A DNA stretch of 64,000 bases from Polaribacter sp. Z022 (GTDB lineage: Bacteria > Bacteroidota > Bacteroidia > Flavobacteriales > Flavobacteriaceae), in assembly GCF_023555495.1 (NCBI RefSeq), contig NZ_JALCZO010000003.1, forward strand, positions 1 through 64,000, in the 5' to 3' direction. Made by a program: the position numbers and the translations under genes. Under the pieces are notes generated by a model. That model did no database searches and was not told the origin of the DNA. It worked only from the letters and a program-made list of their open reading frames with translations. How positions within the stretch are numbered: position 1 is the first letter of the stretch; every line of letters starts with the position of its first letter. Of the stretch, positions 37,802 through 47,387 are shown piece by piece.

Positions 37802-38086
37802 ATGAATACAAAACCGTGTCATAAATTAAACAAACAAGCTACTTTTAGCTCTACAACTAAATACAATCAGTTTTTAAATTGGATTAGTGGAGAATTCGAC
37901 TTGTATTTACAAGATGAAACTAATGGTTTACATGTTTTTTTTCCTGAAGGAAAATTTCACATCAGTGCTTTAGAAACTAAAGAAAAAACTATTGCTGAAA
38001 TAAATTTAGAAAGTAAAATTCTAGAAAAAGGGCAAATTATTTTTGATAAAATAATGTCGGTTTATAACCTTTTATTAAAAAATTAA
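37802..38086 (+). CDS. Small conserved-looking hypothetical protein
   Basis: A 94-residue protein between GH20 and the GlcNAc kinase. I do not recognise it. It is soluble, with no signal, and contains FLNWISGEFDLYLQDE and HVFFPEGKFHISALET. The tight spacing (9 nt before, 3 nt after) shows it is part of the operon. Its position between hydrolase and kinase suggests a cytoplasmic accessory of GlcNAc metabolism, by context only. Confidence 0.65.
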   Translation: MNTKPCHKLNKQATFSSTTKYNQFLNWISGEFDLYLQDETNGLHVFFPEGKFHISALETKEKTIAEINLESKILEKGQIIFDKIMSVYNLLLKN

Positions 38087-38089
38087 ATT

Positions 38090-38950
38090 ATGATTTTAAT
38101 TGCAGAAAGTGGCTCTACAAAATGCGATTGGGTATTATTAAACCTAACAAAAAACGAGACTAAAAAGATTAGAACTAAAGGGTTAAATCCTGCAATTTTA
38201 AAAAAGAAAGAACTTAAAAAAGTAATTTCAGAAAACAAAGATTTAGCAAAACATAAAGAATCAATAAAATCAATTTATTTTTTTGGAGCTGGTTGTAATA
38301 CAACTAAAAATAAAAACAAAGTACATTTAGTTTTAAATTCATTTTTCAAAAATGCTTCTACTATTGTCGAAGAAGATACCATGGCTGCAGTTTATGCTAC
38401 TACTAAAACACAGGCTGTTGTTTGTATATTAGGTACAGGCTCTAATTGTTGCTATTATAATGGATCTACAATTATTAACAGATCTACTTCTTTAGGTTAT
38501 ATTGTTATGGATGAAGGAAGTGGTAATCATTTTGGTAAAGAACTTTTAAAAGCTTATTACTATCATCAAATGCCAGAAGAACTGCGTATCAAATTTGAAG
38601 AAAAATATGATTTAAGAGAAAAAAAAGTAATAAAGAAACTATATCAATCTAAAACACCTAATAAATATTTGGCAAACTTTGCTCCTTTTGTGTTTGAAAA
38701 TGAAAGTTATGTTTTTATGAAAGATTTGATTAATGAAGTAATGAATACTTTTATTAAAAATCATATATTACAATACTCAAAAGAATTAGAAACAGTTCCA
38801 TTACATTTTGTTGGTTCTATTGCTTATCATGGTAAAGAATATATAGAAAATCTATTGAAAAGACACCAATTAAAAGCTTCAAGTATTATTCAAAGACCTA
38901 TTGATAACCTCATAGAATACATCAAAAAAGAGAATAAATTTAGCAATTAA
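38090..38950 (+). CDS. BadF/BcrA-type N-acetylglucosamine kinase
   Basis: A 286-residue ASKHA-fold kinase related to eukaryotic GlcNAc kinase. Motifs: phosphate-1 ILIAESGSTKCDWVL (2-16), phosphate-2 CILGTGSNCCYYNG (about 109-122), and DEGSGNHFGKELLKAYYYH, the sugar-binding loop. It would phosphorylate imported GlcNAc to GlcNAc-6-P, feeding the NagB-PIG-L enzyme. It follows the permease-plus-kinase logic rather than a PTS, fitting the absence of PTS genes here. Confidence 0.9.
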   Translation: MILIAESGSTKCDWVLLNLTKNETKKIRTKGLNPAILKKKELKKVISENKDLAKHKESIKSIYFFGAGCNTTKNKNKVHLVLNSFFKNASTIVEEDTMAAVYATTKTQAVVCILGTGSNCCYYNGSTIINRSTSLGYIVMDEGSGNHFGKELLKAYYYHQMPEELRIKFEEKYDLREKKVIKKLYQSKTPNKYLANFAPFVFENESYVFMKDLINEVMNTFIKNHILQYSKELETVPLHFVGSIAYHGKEYIENLLKRHQLKASSIIQRPIDNLIEYIKKENKFSN

Positions 38951-38954
38951 AAAA

Positions 38955-41900
38955 ATGTTAATGCATAAAAAAAACCTACTTTATTTAGTTTTACTATTAA
39001 TTTTATGTAATAATTGCAATAATAAAAACAAACAAACCACTAGCCCTACTCTATTTAATTTAGTAGATAATAACATTACAAATATAAATTTTAAAAATAC
39101 CGTAAAAGAAAATTTATACTTTAACTTTTTAAACTTTGCTTATATATATAATGGTGGAGGTGTTGCTGTTGGTGATATTAATAATGATGGTTTAGAAGAC
39201 ATTTACTTTACTTCTAACCAAAATTCTAATAAATTGTATTTAAATAAAGGCAATTTAGAATTTGAAGACATTACATTAAAAGCTCAAGTTTCTGATGAAA
39301 TTGGTTGGACAACTGGTGTAACAATGATTGATATAAACAATGATGGTTGGTTAGATATTTATGCATGTAAATCTGGTTCTTTTGACAGTCATCAAAATAG
39401 AAAAAACAAACTTTTTATCAATCAAAAAAACAACACATTTAAAGAAAAAGGTGCTAACTATAATCTAGATCATTATGGTTTTTCTACTCAAGCATATTTT
39501 TTCGATTTTGATAATGATGATGATTTAGATATGTACTTAGTTAATCATCGTCAAGATTTTAGAAATAATATAAATATAGATCCAAGAATTCAGCAAACAA
39601 AAGAAGATTATAACTCTGATCAATTATTTAGAAATGATGGCACAACTTTTACAAATGTAACTAAAGAAGCAGGTATATTAAATAAAGCATGGGGATTAAG
39701 TGCTTCTATTGGAGATTTTAACAACGATAATTTACCCGATGTTTTTGTAGCTAATGATTTTTTAGAACCAGATTTTTTATACATAAATCAAGGAAATGGA
39801 ACTTTTAAAGATGAAGCTTTAAAACATTTTAACCATATTTCTTCTAATAGTATGGGATCCGATTTTGCTGATATTAATAATGACTTACAACCAGATTTAG
39901 TTGTTTTAGATATGATGGCAGAAGATCATATTCGTGGTAAAGAAAATATGGCAACCATGAGTATTTCTAACTTTCATCAATTAGTTAACATAGGGTATCA
40001 TCATCAATATATGTCTAACATGTTACAGTTAAATAATGGAAATGGAACCTTTTCTGAAATTGGGCAATTGGCAGGAATTGCAAAAACAGATTGGAGTTGG
40101 GCTCCTCTAATTGCAGATTTTGACAATGATGGATTTAATGATATTTTTATTACAAACGGCATAGAGCACGATTTATCTAATCAAGATTTTAGAAATCAAA
40201 TGAGAAACAATATTAGAAACCGTAAAAAAGTTTCTTTAGAGCAAGCTATAAAAATGATGCCTTCTCATAAATTAAGTAATTACATATTTAAAAACCAACA
40301 AAACTTAACATTTAAAAACGAAACTAAAAATTGGGGGTTTAACACTAAAATAAATTCTAATGGAGCTGTTTATGCAGATTTAGACAATGATGGAGATTTA
40401 GATTTAATAGTTAACAATCAAGCTGAAAAAGCGTCCATTTATCAAAATAATTCTACCAATAATTATATTTCATTTTCTTTTAAAGGTTCAAATAAAAACA
40501 GTTTCGGAATAGGAGCTAAAATCTCAGTATTTTCAGAAAACTTACAACAAACTAAACAACATTATGCCAGTAGAGGTTTTCAATCTTCTGTTGGCAACAC
40601 CTTAAATTTTGGAATAGGAAATAATAAAAAAATTGATAGTGTAATTGTTCAGTGGAAAAACGGAAAACAACAAATATTAACAGATGTAAAAATTAATACT
40701 AATACTATATTAGAGTTTAAAAATGCAACAAAAAGTAATACCTCATCTAAAATTGAAAGTAATTTGTTTGAGGCTATAAATCCATCAAATATTGGAATTA
40801 ACTACACTCAAAAAGAGAATACTTTCGACGATTTTAAAATACAAATATTACTTCCACAAAAACAATCAGAAAAAGGTGCAGCAATTTGTGTTGCAGATAT
40901 AAATAATGATGGTTTAGATGATTTTTTTGTTGGAAATGCAAAAGGAAAAACAGCAGCAATTTTCGTACAAACTAAAAGCGGAAAGTTTATAGAAACCAAT
41001 AAATTTTTATTTGATTCAGAAAAAGAATTTGAAGATACTGATGCTACATTTTTAGATATTGACAATGATGGTGATTTAGATTTATACGTTTCATCAGGTG
41101 GTTATGAAATTGAAAGCAATAATAAATTTTTACAAGATAGAGTATACATAAACAATGGTAAAGGAAACTTTAAAAAAGGAGTTCTTCCAACAATGTTAGC
41201 TAATACTAAAGGGATTGCTTTTGCTGATTATGACAAAGATGGAGATATTGACATCTTTATTGGTGGTAATGTAAAACATGGTCAATATCCATTATCTGAC
41301 AAACCTTACTTTTTAGAAAATAATAATGGAAAATATACAAACGTAATAGATAAAAAGTTTGATAACATTACCAATCTTAAAATGATAAATGATGCTGTTT
41401 TTACAGATTTTGACAACGATGGTGATAAAGACTTAATTGTTGTAGGAGAATGGATGCCAATTACAATTTATGAAAATAAGAACGCTAATTTTTTTCTAAA
41501 AGAAATAGAAGGAATAACCCCTTTAAATGGTTGGTTTCAATCTATCATAGCATCAGATATAGATAAAGATGGAAATATAGATTATATTGTTGGTAATTGG
41601 GGAAAGAACAATAAATTTCACCCAACTAAAGAGATGCCTTTACACATTTATGCAGACTATTTTGATGACAATAAAAGCTTTGATATTGCCTTAAGTAAAG
41701 TTTCTAAAACAGGTGATTTATTACCTGTTCGTGGTAAAGAATGCTCAACTCAACAAACTCCATTTTTAGGAAATAAAGTAAAAACATTTAGAGAATTTGC
41801 TGCTTCTACTATGCCAGAGATTTATGGTTCTGAAAAATTAAAAAATGCACATCATTATGTTGTACATAATTTTGCAACAGTAATTCTAAAAAACAAAGGA

Positions 41901-42233
41901 AATGGAGAATTTAAAATTCAAGAATTACCTAAAGAAGCTCAGTTTTCTCCAACTTTAAGTACAGAAATAATTGACATTAATAATGATGGAATTCTAGATA
42001 TTTTAGGAGTAGGAAATATTTATAGTGCAGAAGTAGAAACTATTAGATATGATGCTTCTAAAGGCTTTATTTTATTAGGAAATAAAGAAAATATTTTAAG
42101 TTTTACAAAAGACAATGGTTACTTTAATAATAAAGAAGCTATTGCTTTAAAAAAAATTAATATAAATGGAAAATTACATCTTATAATCCTAAATAAAAAT
42201 AGTGAACTAACTATTTTAAAAATAAAAAAATAG
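38955..42233 (+). CDS. FG-GAP/VCBS repeat lipoprotein with ASPIC/UnbV domain
   Basis: A 1092-residue surface or periplasmic lipoprotein (signal LLYLVLLLILCNNC). It carries many FG-GAP/VCBS calcium-binding repeats of the form DINNDGLEDIYF, DIDNDGDLDLYV and DFDNDGDKDLIV, building two beta-propellers (about 50-480 and 620-1000). Between them lies an ASPIC/UnbV domain (about 495-590; GIGAKISVFSENLQQ, VIVQWKNGKQQ). Such CRTAC-like proteins commonly end Bacteroidota glycan loci. The role is unknown; adhesion or glycan binding is likely. It is 4 nt after the kinase gene. Confidence 0.9.
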   Translation: MLMHKKNLLYLVLLLILCNNCNNKNKQTTSPTLFNLVDNNITNINFKNTVKENLYFNFLNFAYIYNGGGVAVGDINNDGLEDIYFTSNQNSNKLYLNKGNLEFEDITLKAQVSDEIGWTTGVTMIDINNDGWLDIYACKSGSFDSHQNRKNKLFINQKNNTFKEKGANYNLDHYGFSTQAYFFDFDNDDDLDMYLVNHRQDFRNNINIDPRIQQTKEDYNSDQLFRNDGTTFTNVTKEAGILNKAWGLSASIGDFNNDNLPDVFVANDFLEPDFLYINQGNGTFKDEALKHFNHISSNSMGSDFADINNDLQPDLVVLDMMAEDHIRGKENMATMSISNFHQLVNIGYHHQYMSNMLQLNNGNGTFSEIGQLAGIAKTDWSWAPLIADFDNDGFNDIFITNGIEHDLSNQDFRNQMRNNIRNRKKVSLEQAIKMMPSHKLSNYIFKNQQNLTFKNETKNWGFNTKINSNGAVYADLDNDGDLDLIVNNQAEKASIYQNNSTNNYISFSFKGSNKNSFGIGAKISVFSENLQQTKQHYASRGFQSSVGNTLNFGIGNNKKIDSVIVQWKNGKQQILTDVKINTNTILEFKNATKSNTSSKIESNLFEAINPSNIGINYTQKENTFDDFKIQILLPQKQSEKGAAICVADINNDGLDDFFVGNAKGKTAAIFVQTKSGKFIETNKFLFDSEKEFEDTDATFLDIDNDGDLDLYVSSGGYEIESNNKFLQDRVYINNGKGNFKKGVLPTMLANTKGIAFADYDKDGDIDIFIGGNVKHGQYPLSDKPYFLENNNGKYTNVIDKKFDNITNLKMINDAVFTDFDNDGDKDLIVVGEWMPITIYENKNANFFLKEIEGITPLNGWFQSIIASDIDKDGNIDYIVGNWGKNNKFHPTKEMPLHIYADYFDDNKSFDIALSKVSKTGDLLPVRGKECSTQQTPFLGNKVKTFREFAASTMPEIYGSEKLKNAHHYVVHNFATVILKNKGNGEFKIQELPKEAQFSPTLSTEIIDINNDGILDILGVGNIYSAEVETIRYDASKGFILLGNKENILSFTKDNGYFNNKEAIALKKININGKLHLIILNKNSELTILKIKK

Positions 42234-42252
42234 CGAACAATTTTTAAAAATT

Positions 42253-43524
42253 TTATTTAAATCGAACCCTATAAGATACTCCTAAAGAAGTGTATAAAAA
42301 GTAATCTCCAGGAGAAAAAGGCTTTTCTTCTCTGTAAAAATTAGCTGAAAAACCCCAAGCATTTATTTTACTTTTTGAGGAAAAATAATATCCTAAATTT
42401 ATTTTTTGAGAATCTAATTGAAAAATTTCATCTTGACCAACATTCGTTACAAACCTATCTAATTCTGGAGAAATTCCAAAACCAGCTGAAACTCTAAAAT
42501 AATTATCTGCATCAGAACCATATTTACGATATTCTATGCTTCCAGATTTACTTGACCCTGCATCATTTGGAGTAACATAAGTTCTAAAAACCCAGTAACT
42601 ATTACCTGTATACCATCCTACAGAACCTGTATAAATTAATGTAGTAGTAGAAAATTTTAATCCTCTTATACCTAAAGAAGCTTCAAAGCTTTTAGGTAAA
42701 GATTTATACAATTCTGCACCATATCTAACACTTGGGTTTAAAGGACTATTAGAAAAACCTGCACTTAAATAAGCATACATACCTTCTACAATTCTAGGAT
42801 ATAAATCTAATTCGTACTGATAATTGTCTGTACTAAATCTATTAGAATAATTAAGTTTTGCTGTTATACTTCCATATTTTGTAGATCTAGAATAATTTAT
42901 GGTAGCATAATGCATAGGATCTCTATCATTGTTTTTATAAATATCTACAGAGTAACTTACACCTATTGCATTATTTCTTAAAAGGTTGGTAATAGATTCT
43001 TTATAATCAATAGCTTTTTTATTATCTGGGTTTAACTCTAAAACACTGTTTATAGTTACAAAAGCTTCTTCAGTGTCTCCAGAATTAAATTCTGATTTAG
43101 CTTTTAATTGAATTAAATCTTCGTCTTTTGGAAAACTAATAATAGCTTGTTTAGACAACTCTAATGCTTTAAATGGTTTATCTGCCCATAACTCATTATT
43201 AATAGCTGCTACCCAAGTATTTTTCCTTTTTTTATCTCGTTTTAAAACTCTAGAAAACTCTTCTCTTGCTTGTGCATAATTTCCATCCCAAGAATATGTA
43301 CTCGCTAAAAAAGCTCTAATATCTAAATAGTTTGGATATTTTGTTAAAATTAACCTTAAGGAATCTTGTGCTTGTTTACGTTTACCATTAAATGCTAAAT
43401 CTCTAGCTATTTTAAAAGATTCATCAGGATCTCCATTAAATACTTTTTCTTGTGCTTCTAATTGATAATTGCAAAATAAAATCAGCATTAATATTTTACA
43501 AACTAATATTCTTTTCTTTATCAT
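42253..43524 (-). CDS. TPR-containing YaiO-family outer-membrane beta-barrel
   Basis: A 423-residue outer-membrane protein. Signal peptide (1-24), then TPR-like repeats (about 30-185; RDLAFNGKRKQAQDSL, LASTYSWDGNYAQAREEFSRVL), then a YaiO-type beta-barrel (about 195-423) ending in FLYTSLGVSYRVRFK. YaiO-type barrels resemble the exopolysaccharide export porins PgaA/BcsC, which also pair TPRs with a barrel. It overlaps the upstream phosphotransferase gene by 4 bp (ATGA), so they are coupled; it is the last gene of the polysaccharide module. Confidence 0.88.
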   Translation of the reverse strand: MIKKRILVCKILMLILFCNYQLEAQEKVFNGDPDESFKIARDLAFNGKRKQAQDSLRLILTKYPNYLDIRAFLASTYSWDGNYAQAREEFSRVLKRDKKRKNTWVAAINNELWADKPFKALELSKQAIISFPKDEDLIQLKAKSEFNSGDTEEAFVTINSVLELNPDNKKAIDYKESITNLLRNNAIGVSYSVDIYKNNDRDPMHYATINYSRSTKYGSITAKLNYSNRFSTDNYQYELDLYPRIVEGMYAYLSAGFSNSPLNPSVRYGAELYKSLPKSFEASLGIRGLKFSTTTLIYTGSVGWYTGNSYWVFRTYVTPNDAGSSKSGSIEYRKYGSDADNYFRVSAGFGISPELDRFVTNVGQDEIFQLDSQKINLGYYFSSKSKINAWGFSANFYREEKPFSPGDYFLYTSLGVSYRVRFK

Positions 43525-45941
43525 TTTAATGCGTTTTTAAATTTAATAAAATCAACATTTTTAGGTTGTTTTTTTAGAATACTGTCAATAATTTTATGAG
43601 CGCTTTCTATTTTACCCATAGACTCATAAGCTCTTGCCATTTTAAATGCTATTTCATCATTATCAACTTTATTCTTTTTAGCTTTTTCATATATTTTTAT
43701 TGCTTTTTCGTTTTGAGAAGACCACCAATACATATCTAATGAAGCTAAATAAACATCATAATAATAAGGTGCTCTTTTTAAAGCATTTAACAATGATTTT
43801 TCTGCATCTTCATACTTCCTTTCCCAACCTAAAGTTCTTGCTTTTAACAAAATAACATCTACATAATTTGGTTCTGTACTTAAAATATAGTTACATAATA
43901 ATCTTGCAATTTCTCTCTTATCATTAAAAGCATTTTCTCTAGCCACATTAAAAATTTCATTTAAAGATAAACCTTTTGTTAAAGAAGAAATTTGTTTTAA
44001 TTCTTCTTCAGTAAATTTGTACTTTCCTACTACAGATTTAACGAATTCTTTAGGATAAATTTTATCTTTTTCTGTAACATATGCATTTATATTTTTAAAT
44101 TTATTAAATGCTTTTGTGGCTTCTTCTAAAACATTGTTATTACTAACTTTATAGATATTAAAATCTTCATTTATTTCAAATATAGTTCCATCAGAATACA
44201 AATATTCTTTATAAAGAAAATCATTTAAACCTCCTTTATATCTCATTAACGGAATATTTTTTATGTTTCTAAATGTAGTTACTGTATCTAAACCTTTGCC
44301 AACAAAAGCAGTTTTTTCTGGTAATTGTACATTATAATTATTTGATAAAAATGATAGAAGACTTGGTGTAACATCAAAATGAGAAGAAATTGATTTTATT
44401 CTACTTGCTCTTTTTAACATTGGACTAAAAATGTATAGAGGCACATTAAATCTACACAGTTTATCTTTTTGAGAAATTGGTATTAACCTATGGTCTCCTG
44501 TAATAATAAAAACAGTATTACTATACTCTTTTCTTTTCTTATAAGTCTCCATAAACTTTTTAAGACTATTGTCTGCATATAAAATACTTGCAAAAATATC
44601 TTTATTTACTAAAAAGTCATTTTTATCACTTTTTAGATTTTTAGCGTTGTTTAAAATACTATCAACTTTAGTTAAGTAGATATCTTTTATAGGAAAAGTA
44701 AAAGGTTCATGTATCGTTTGAGTTGCAATTACATCTAATCTTGGTAATTTTAAATCATCGAAAACAGTTAACGCTTTTTCAAAGATTTCATTATCAGAAT
44801 ATCCCCAAGAAAATCCATTTGATTCGTTTACAGACTTAGGATAAGAACTATCATATTTCTTTTCATCAATTACATTATCAACACCATTATATTCTAAATA
44901 GTTTATCTTTTTATCGAAACTAGATTTATCACCACCATAAAAAGAAGTTGTATAATTATTATCTTTTAGCACACTAAATAAAGAAATGTGAGCAGGTGTT
45001 TTTGGTATTTCTAAAAATCCATTTTCACCAAAAGGTAAAGAACCTGTTATAGATGGCAATGCCCCAAAGGTTCGTCCAGCATTACTAACAAAATTTTGCC
45101 AGTATAAAGATTTTGGTATTAAAGAATCTAAATAAGGAGTAAAACCACTATAATTGTTACCATCTATAAACTCAGTTCCTAAACCTTCAACAATTATAAG
45201 AACAATATTCGGTTTTTGTTTAGAGTGATTAAAGTATGGTCCTAATACATCTTTTGTTACATCAGATGGTTTTAAAAGCGGATATTCATTATCATCTTTA
45301 AATTTATCCGTTTTTAAATTTGCTTTATTAATCTTAAATTTAATTACATCTTCTAAAAAATAATAGGTTTTATTTTGAAAATTAGATTCTGAAATGTTTG
45401 AAAATATAAATTTTACACAGATAACTATAAACGAAATAGCCAATAAGACTATTAAATATTTTCTTTTTAACATTACTTTTTTACTAAGAAAATGAACAAT
45501 AACAAAAAGCAATGGAAAAAGTAAAAATGCTAAGTAATACAACAAAGATGTGCTTTCTGAAGAACTCACAGTAAGTACAATATCATCAAAAGAATAACCT
45601 AATAAATCTGCTCCAAGATTTAATAATGTGGTAAGGCTATATTTTGTTAATGAATATTCTATTAATACTAATAAAATGAAGATGAATATTATAAAAAATT
45701 TACCAAGTTTTTTTTTGACTTTATTTAATAAATAATAAAAAGGAAAAAAGAATGTAAAAATTAATAAAACCGTAAAAAAGTGATTTATAAATTTAAATGA
45801 AAAGGCTGTAAAAAAATTAATACTCTCTTTACCATTTATAATAGTTGTTATTATTTCGTACAAACTAATACAACAAAAAACCAATAATAATGATAAATTT
45901 AAAAGTAAATATGTTCTTGAATTATTTCTAAATATTTTCAT
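43521..45941 (-). CDS. LtaS-like alkaline-phosphatase-superfamily transferase with C-terminal TPRs
   Basis: An 806-residue membrane enzyme. Five N-terminal helices (about 12-180) precede an extracytoplasmic sulfatase/LTA-synthase domain (about 243-570). The metal site includes E252 (IIVEGLG) and the probable nucleophile T291 (NAGRTFGALPSITG), with IITGDH later. The C-terminal 170 residues form TPR-like repeats. LtaS and its Gram-negative relatives (OpgB, EptA-like) move phosphoglycerol or phosphoethanolamine onto envelope glycans. With the GT2 and YaiO genes it probably decorates an exported polysaccharide. The TPR fusion is unusual for this family. Confidence 0.85.
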   Translation of the reverse strand: MKIFRNNSRTYLLLNLSLLLVFCCISLYEIITTIINGKESINFFTAFSFKFINHFFTVLLIFTFFFPFYYLLNKVKKKLGKFFIIFIFILLVLIEYSLTKYSLTTLLNLGADLLGYSFDDIVLTVSSSESTSLLYYLAFLLFPLLFVIVHFLSKKVMLKRKYLIVLLAISFIVICVKFIFSNISESNFQNKTYYFLEDVIKFKINKANLKTDKFKDDNEYPLLKPSDVTKDVLGPYFNHSKQKPNIVLIIVEGLGTEFIDGNNYSGFTPYLDSLIPKSLYWQNFVSNAGRTFGALPSITGSLPFGENGFLEIPKTPAHISLFSVLKDNNYTTSFYGGDKSSFDKKINYLEYNGVDNVIDEKKYDSSYPKSVNESNGFSWGYSDNEIFEKALTVFDDLKLPRLDVIATQTIHEPFTFPIKDIYLTKVDSILNNAKNLKSDKNDFLVNKDIFASILYADNSLKKFMETYKKRKEYSNTVFIITGDHRLIPISQKDKLCRFNVPLYIFSPMLKRASRIKSISSHFDVTPSLLSFLSNNYNVQLPEKTAFVGKGLDTVTTFRNIKNIPLMRYKGGLNDFLYKEYLYSDGTIFEINEDFNIYKVSNNNVLEEATKAFNKFKNINAYVTEKDKIYPKEFVKSVVGKYKFTEEELKQISSLTKGLSLNEIFNVARENAFNDKREIARLLCNYILSTEPNYVDVILLKARTLGWERKYEDAEKSLLNALKRAPYYYDVYLASLDMYWWSSQNEKAIKIYEKAKKNKVDNDEIAFKMARAYESMGKIESAHKIIDSILKKQPKNVDFIKFKNALK

Positions 45942-45956
45942 AGTTCCATTTTTTGA

Positions 45957-47387
45957 TTATTTAGACAATCCTTTTCTAGTCATTACCCCCCACTTTTTCT
46001 TTTTATTAAAATAATAATCATAATTACCTCTCATAGCTGCATACAAAACAAAAGGATGTAAAATTAGGGGCTCAAAAAATATAGTTAAAACAAGTTCTAT
46101 ACCTGTACCCTTTTTCTTGTATTGATGGTAAGTAAACTCTTCTGAAAATATAGCTACAAAAGAAAACACTAATGAAAATAGATATGCTACAAGAAAAAAA
46201 CCTAACACAAAAACCCAATTTAGTTCTCTAAAAATTACTAGTAGTATAAAATAAATTATACCTAAAACCTCAACTATAGGAGCTAATCTTTCAAAAATAT
46301 ACCAATAAGGAAAACTTAACATTCCTAAAATGCCATATTTAGGATTTAAGCCAATATTTTTGTGCATTTTTAAAGTTTCTATTGTACCTCTAGTCCATCT
46401 ATTTCTTTGTGAAGTAAAAATTTTATAATTGTCTGGAGCTTCTGTCCAACACAAAGGATCTGGTATATAAGCAACTTTATATTTTTGCTTTGTTTCTTCC
46501 ATATACTTCCTCATTCTTACAACAATTTCCATGTCTTCTCCAACTGTTTTGGTATCATAACCACCAACTTTAATTGCTATTTCTTTATCAAAAATTCCGA
46601 AAGCACCAGAAATAACTAACAAACCATTTAATCTAGCCCAAGCCATTCTTCCTAAAAGAAAAGACCTTAAATATTCTAAAATTTGTGCTCTTTCTAACCA
46701 CTTTTTAGGAAAATTAATTTCAAGTAATTTTCCATCTTCAATTTTACAAGAATTTGCTATTCTAATTACTCCTCCAGAAGCAATAACTTTTGTATCTGTA
46801 TATTCTAAAAAGGGTTTAATCATTTTTTGCAAAGAGTCTTTTAATAAAAGACAATCTACATCTATACAAGCTATGTATTTATTTTCACTAAAGTTAATAC
46901 CAACATTTAATGCATCTGCTTTTCCTCCATTTTCTTTATCTACAACTATTAATTTATCAAAAGCTGGATTTAAAGATTTAAAAACACCATGTCTTAATGG
47001 TTGTGTTTTTATTTTTTCGTCTAACAAATACTCTACTTTTTCTAAACTATAAGCTTTAATAAGTTTTTCTAAACTATCATCTTTACTCCCATCATTAACA
47101 ATAATAACATTAAAGTTTACATAATGGATAGACAATAAAGACCTTACATTTTCTATAATATTTAAACTTTCATTATAGGCAGGTGCAATAATAGATATTG
47201 ATGGTGCTAGGTCTGATGACAATAAATCTTTATACTGAAGAAAGCTATTTTTTTTAATATAATCTGATGTTTCTCTAGTAGAAAAGAAAGCTAATATTAT
47301 ATATGACGAAATTATTAATATGGTAAATATTAAGAAAAAGTAATAAAATACTTGAGCAACTGTATTTAGTATATAATTAATATCCAT
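45957..47387 (-). CDS. PgaC/IcaA-like family 2 processive glycosyltransferase
   Basis: A 476-residue inner-membrane polysaccharide synthase. One N-terminal helix (about 12-34), GT2 domain with VNDGSKDDS (97-105), metal-binding DVD (176-178), acceptor-site ED in TVGEDME (281-287) and QRNRW (327-331), then three to four C-terminal helices. These motifs define processive synthases of PNAG, cellulose and hyaluronan type. No PgaD or PilZ partner is visible. It overlaps the upstream HEAT-repeat gene by 11 bp. Confidence 0.92.
   Translation of the reverse strand: MDINYILNTVAQVFYYFFLIFTILIISSYIILAFFSTRETSDYIKKNSFLQYKDLLSSDLAPSISIIAPAYNESLNIIENVRSLLSIHYVNFNVIIVNDGSKDDSLEKLIKAYSLEKVEYLLDEKIKTQPLRHGVFKSLNPAFDKLIVVDKENGGKADALNVGINFSENKYIACIDVDCLLLKDSLQKMIKPFLEYTDTKVIASGGVIRIANSCKIEDGKLLEINFPKKWLERAQILEYLRSFLLGRMAWARLNGLLVISGAFGIFDKEIAIKVGGYDTKTVGEDMEIVVRMRKYMEETKQKYKVAYIPDPLCWTEAPDNYKIFTSQRNRWTRGTIETLKMHKNIGLNPKYGILGMLSFPYWYIFERLAPIVEVLGIIYFILLVIFRELNWVFVLGFFLVAYLFSLVFSFVAIFSEEFTYHQYKKKGTGIELVLTIFFEPLILHPFVLYAAMRGNYDYYFNKKKKWGVMTRKGLSK

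Noticed and set aside
40808..41065. Minus-strand 85-residue frame inside the FG-GAP protein gene
   Set aside because: Antisense of calcium-binding repeat DNA; Ser/Lys-rich product without family features.
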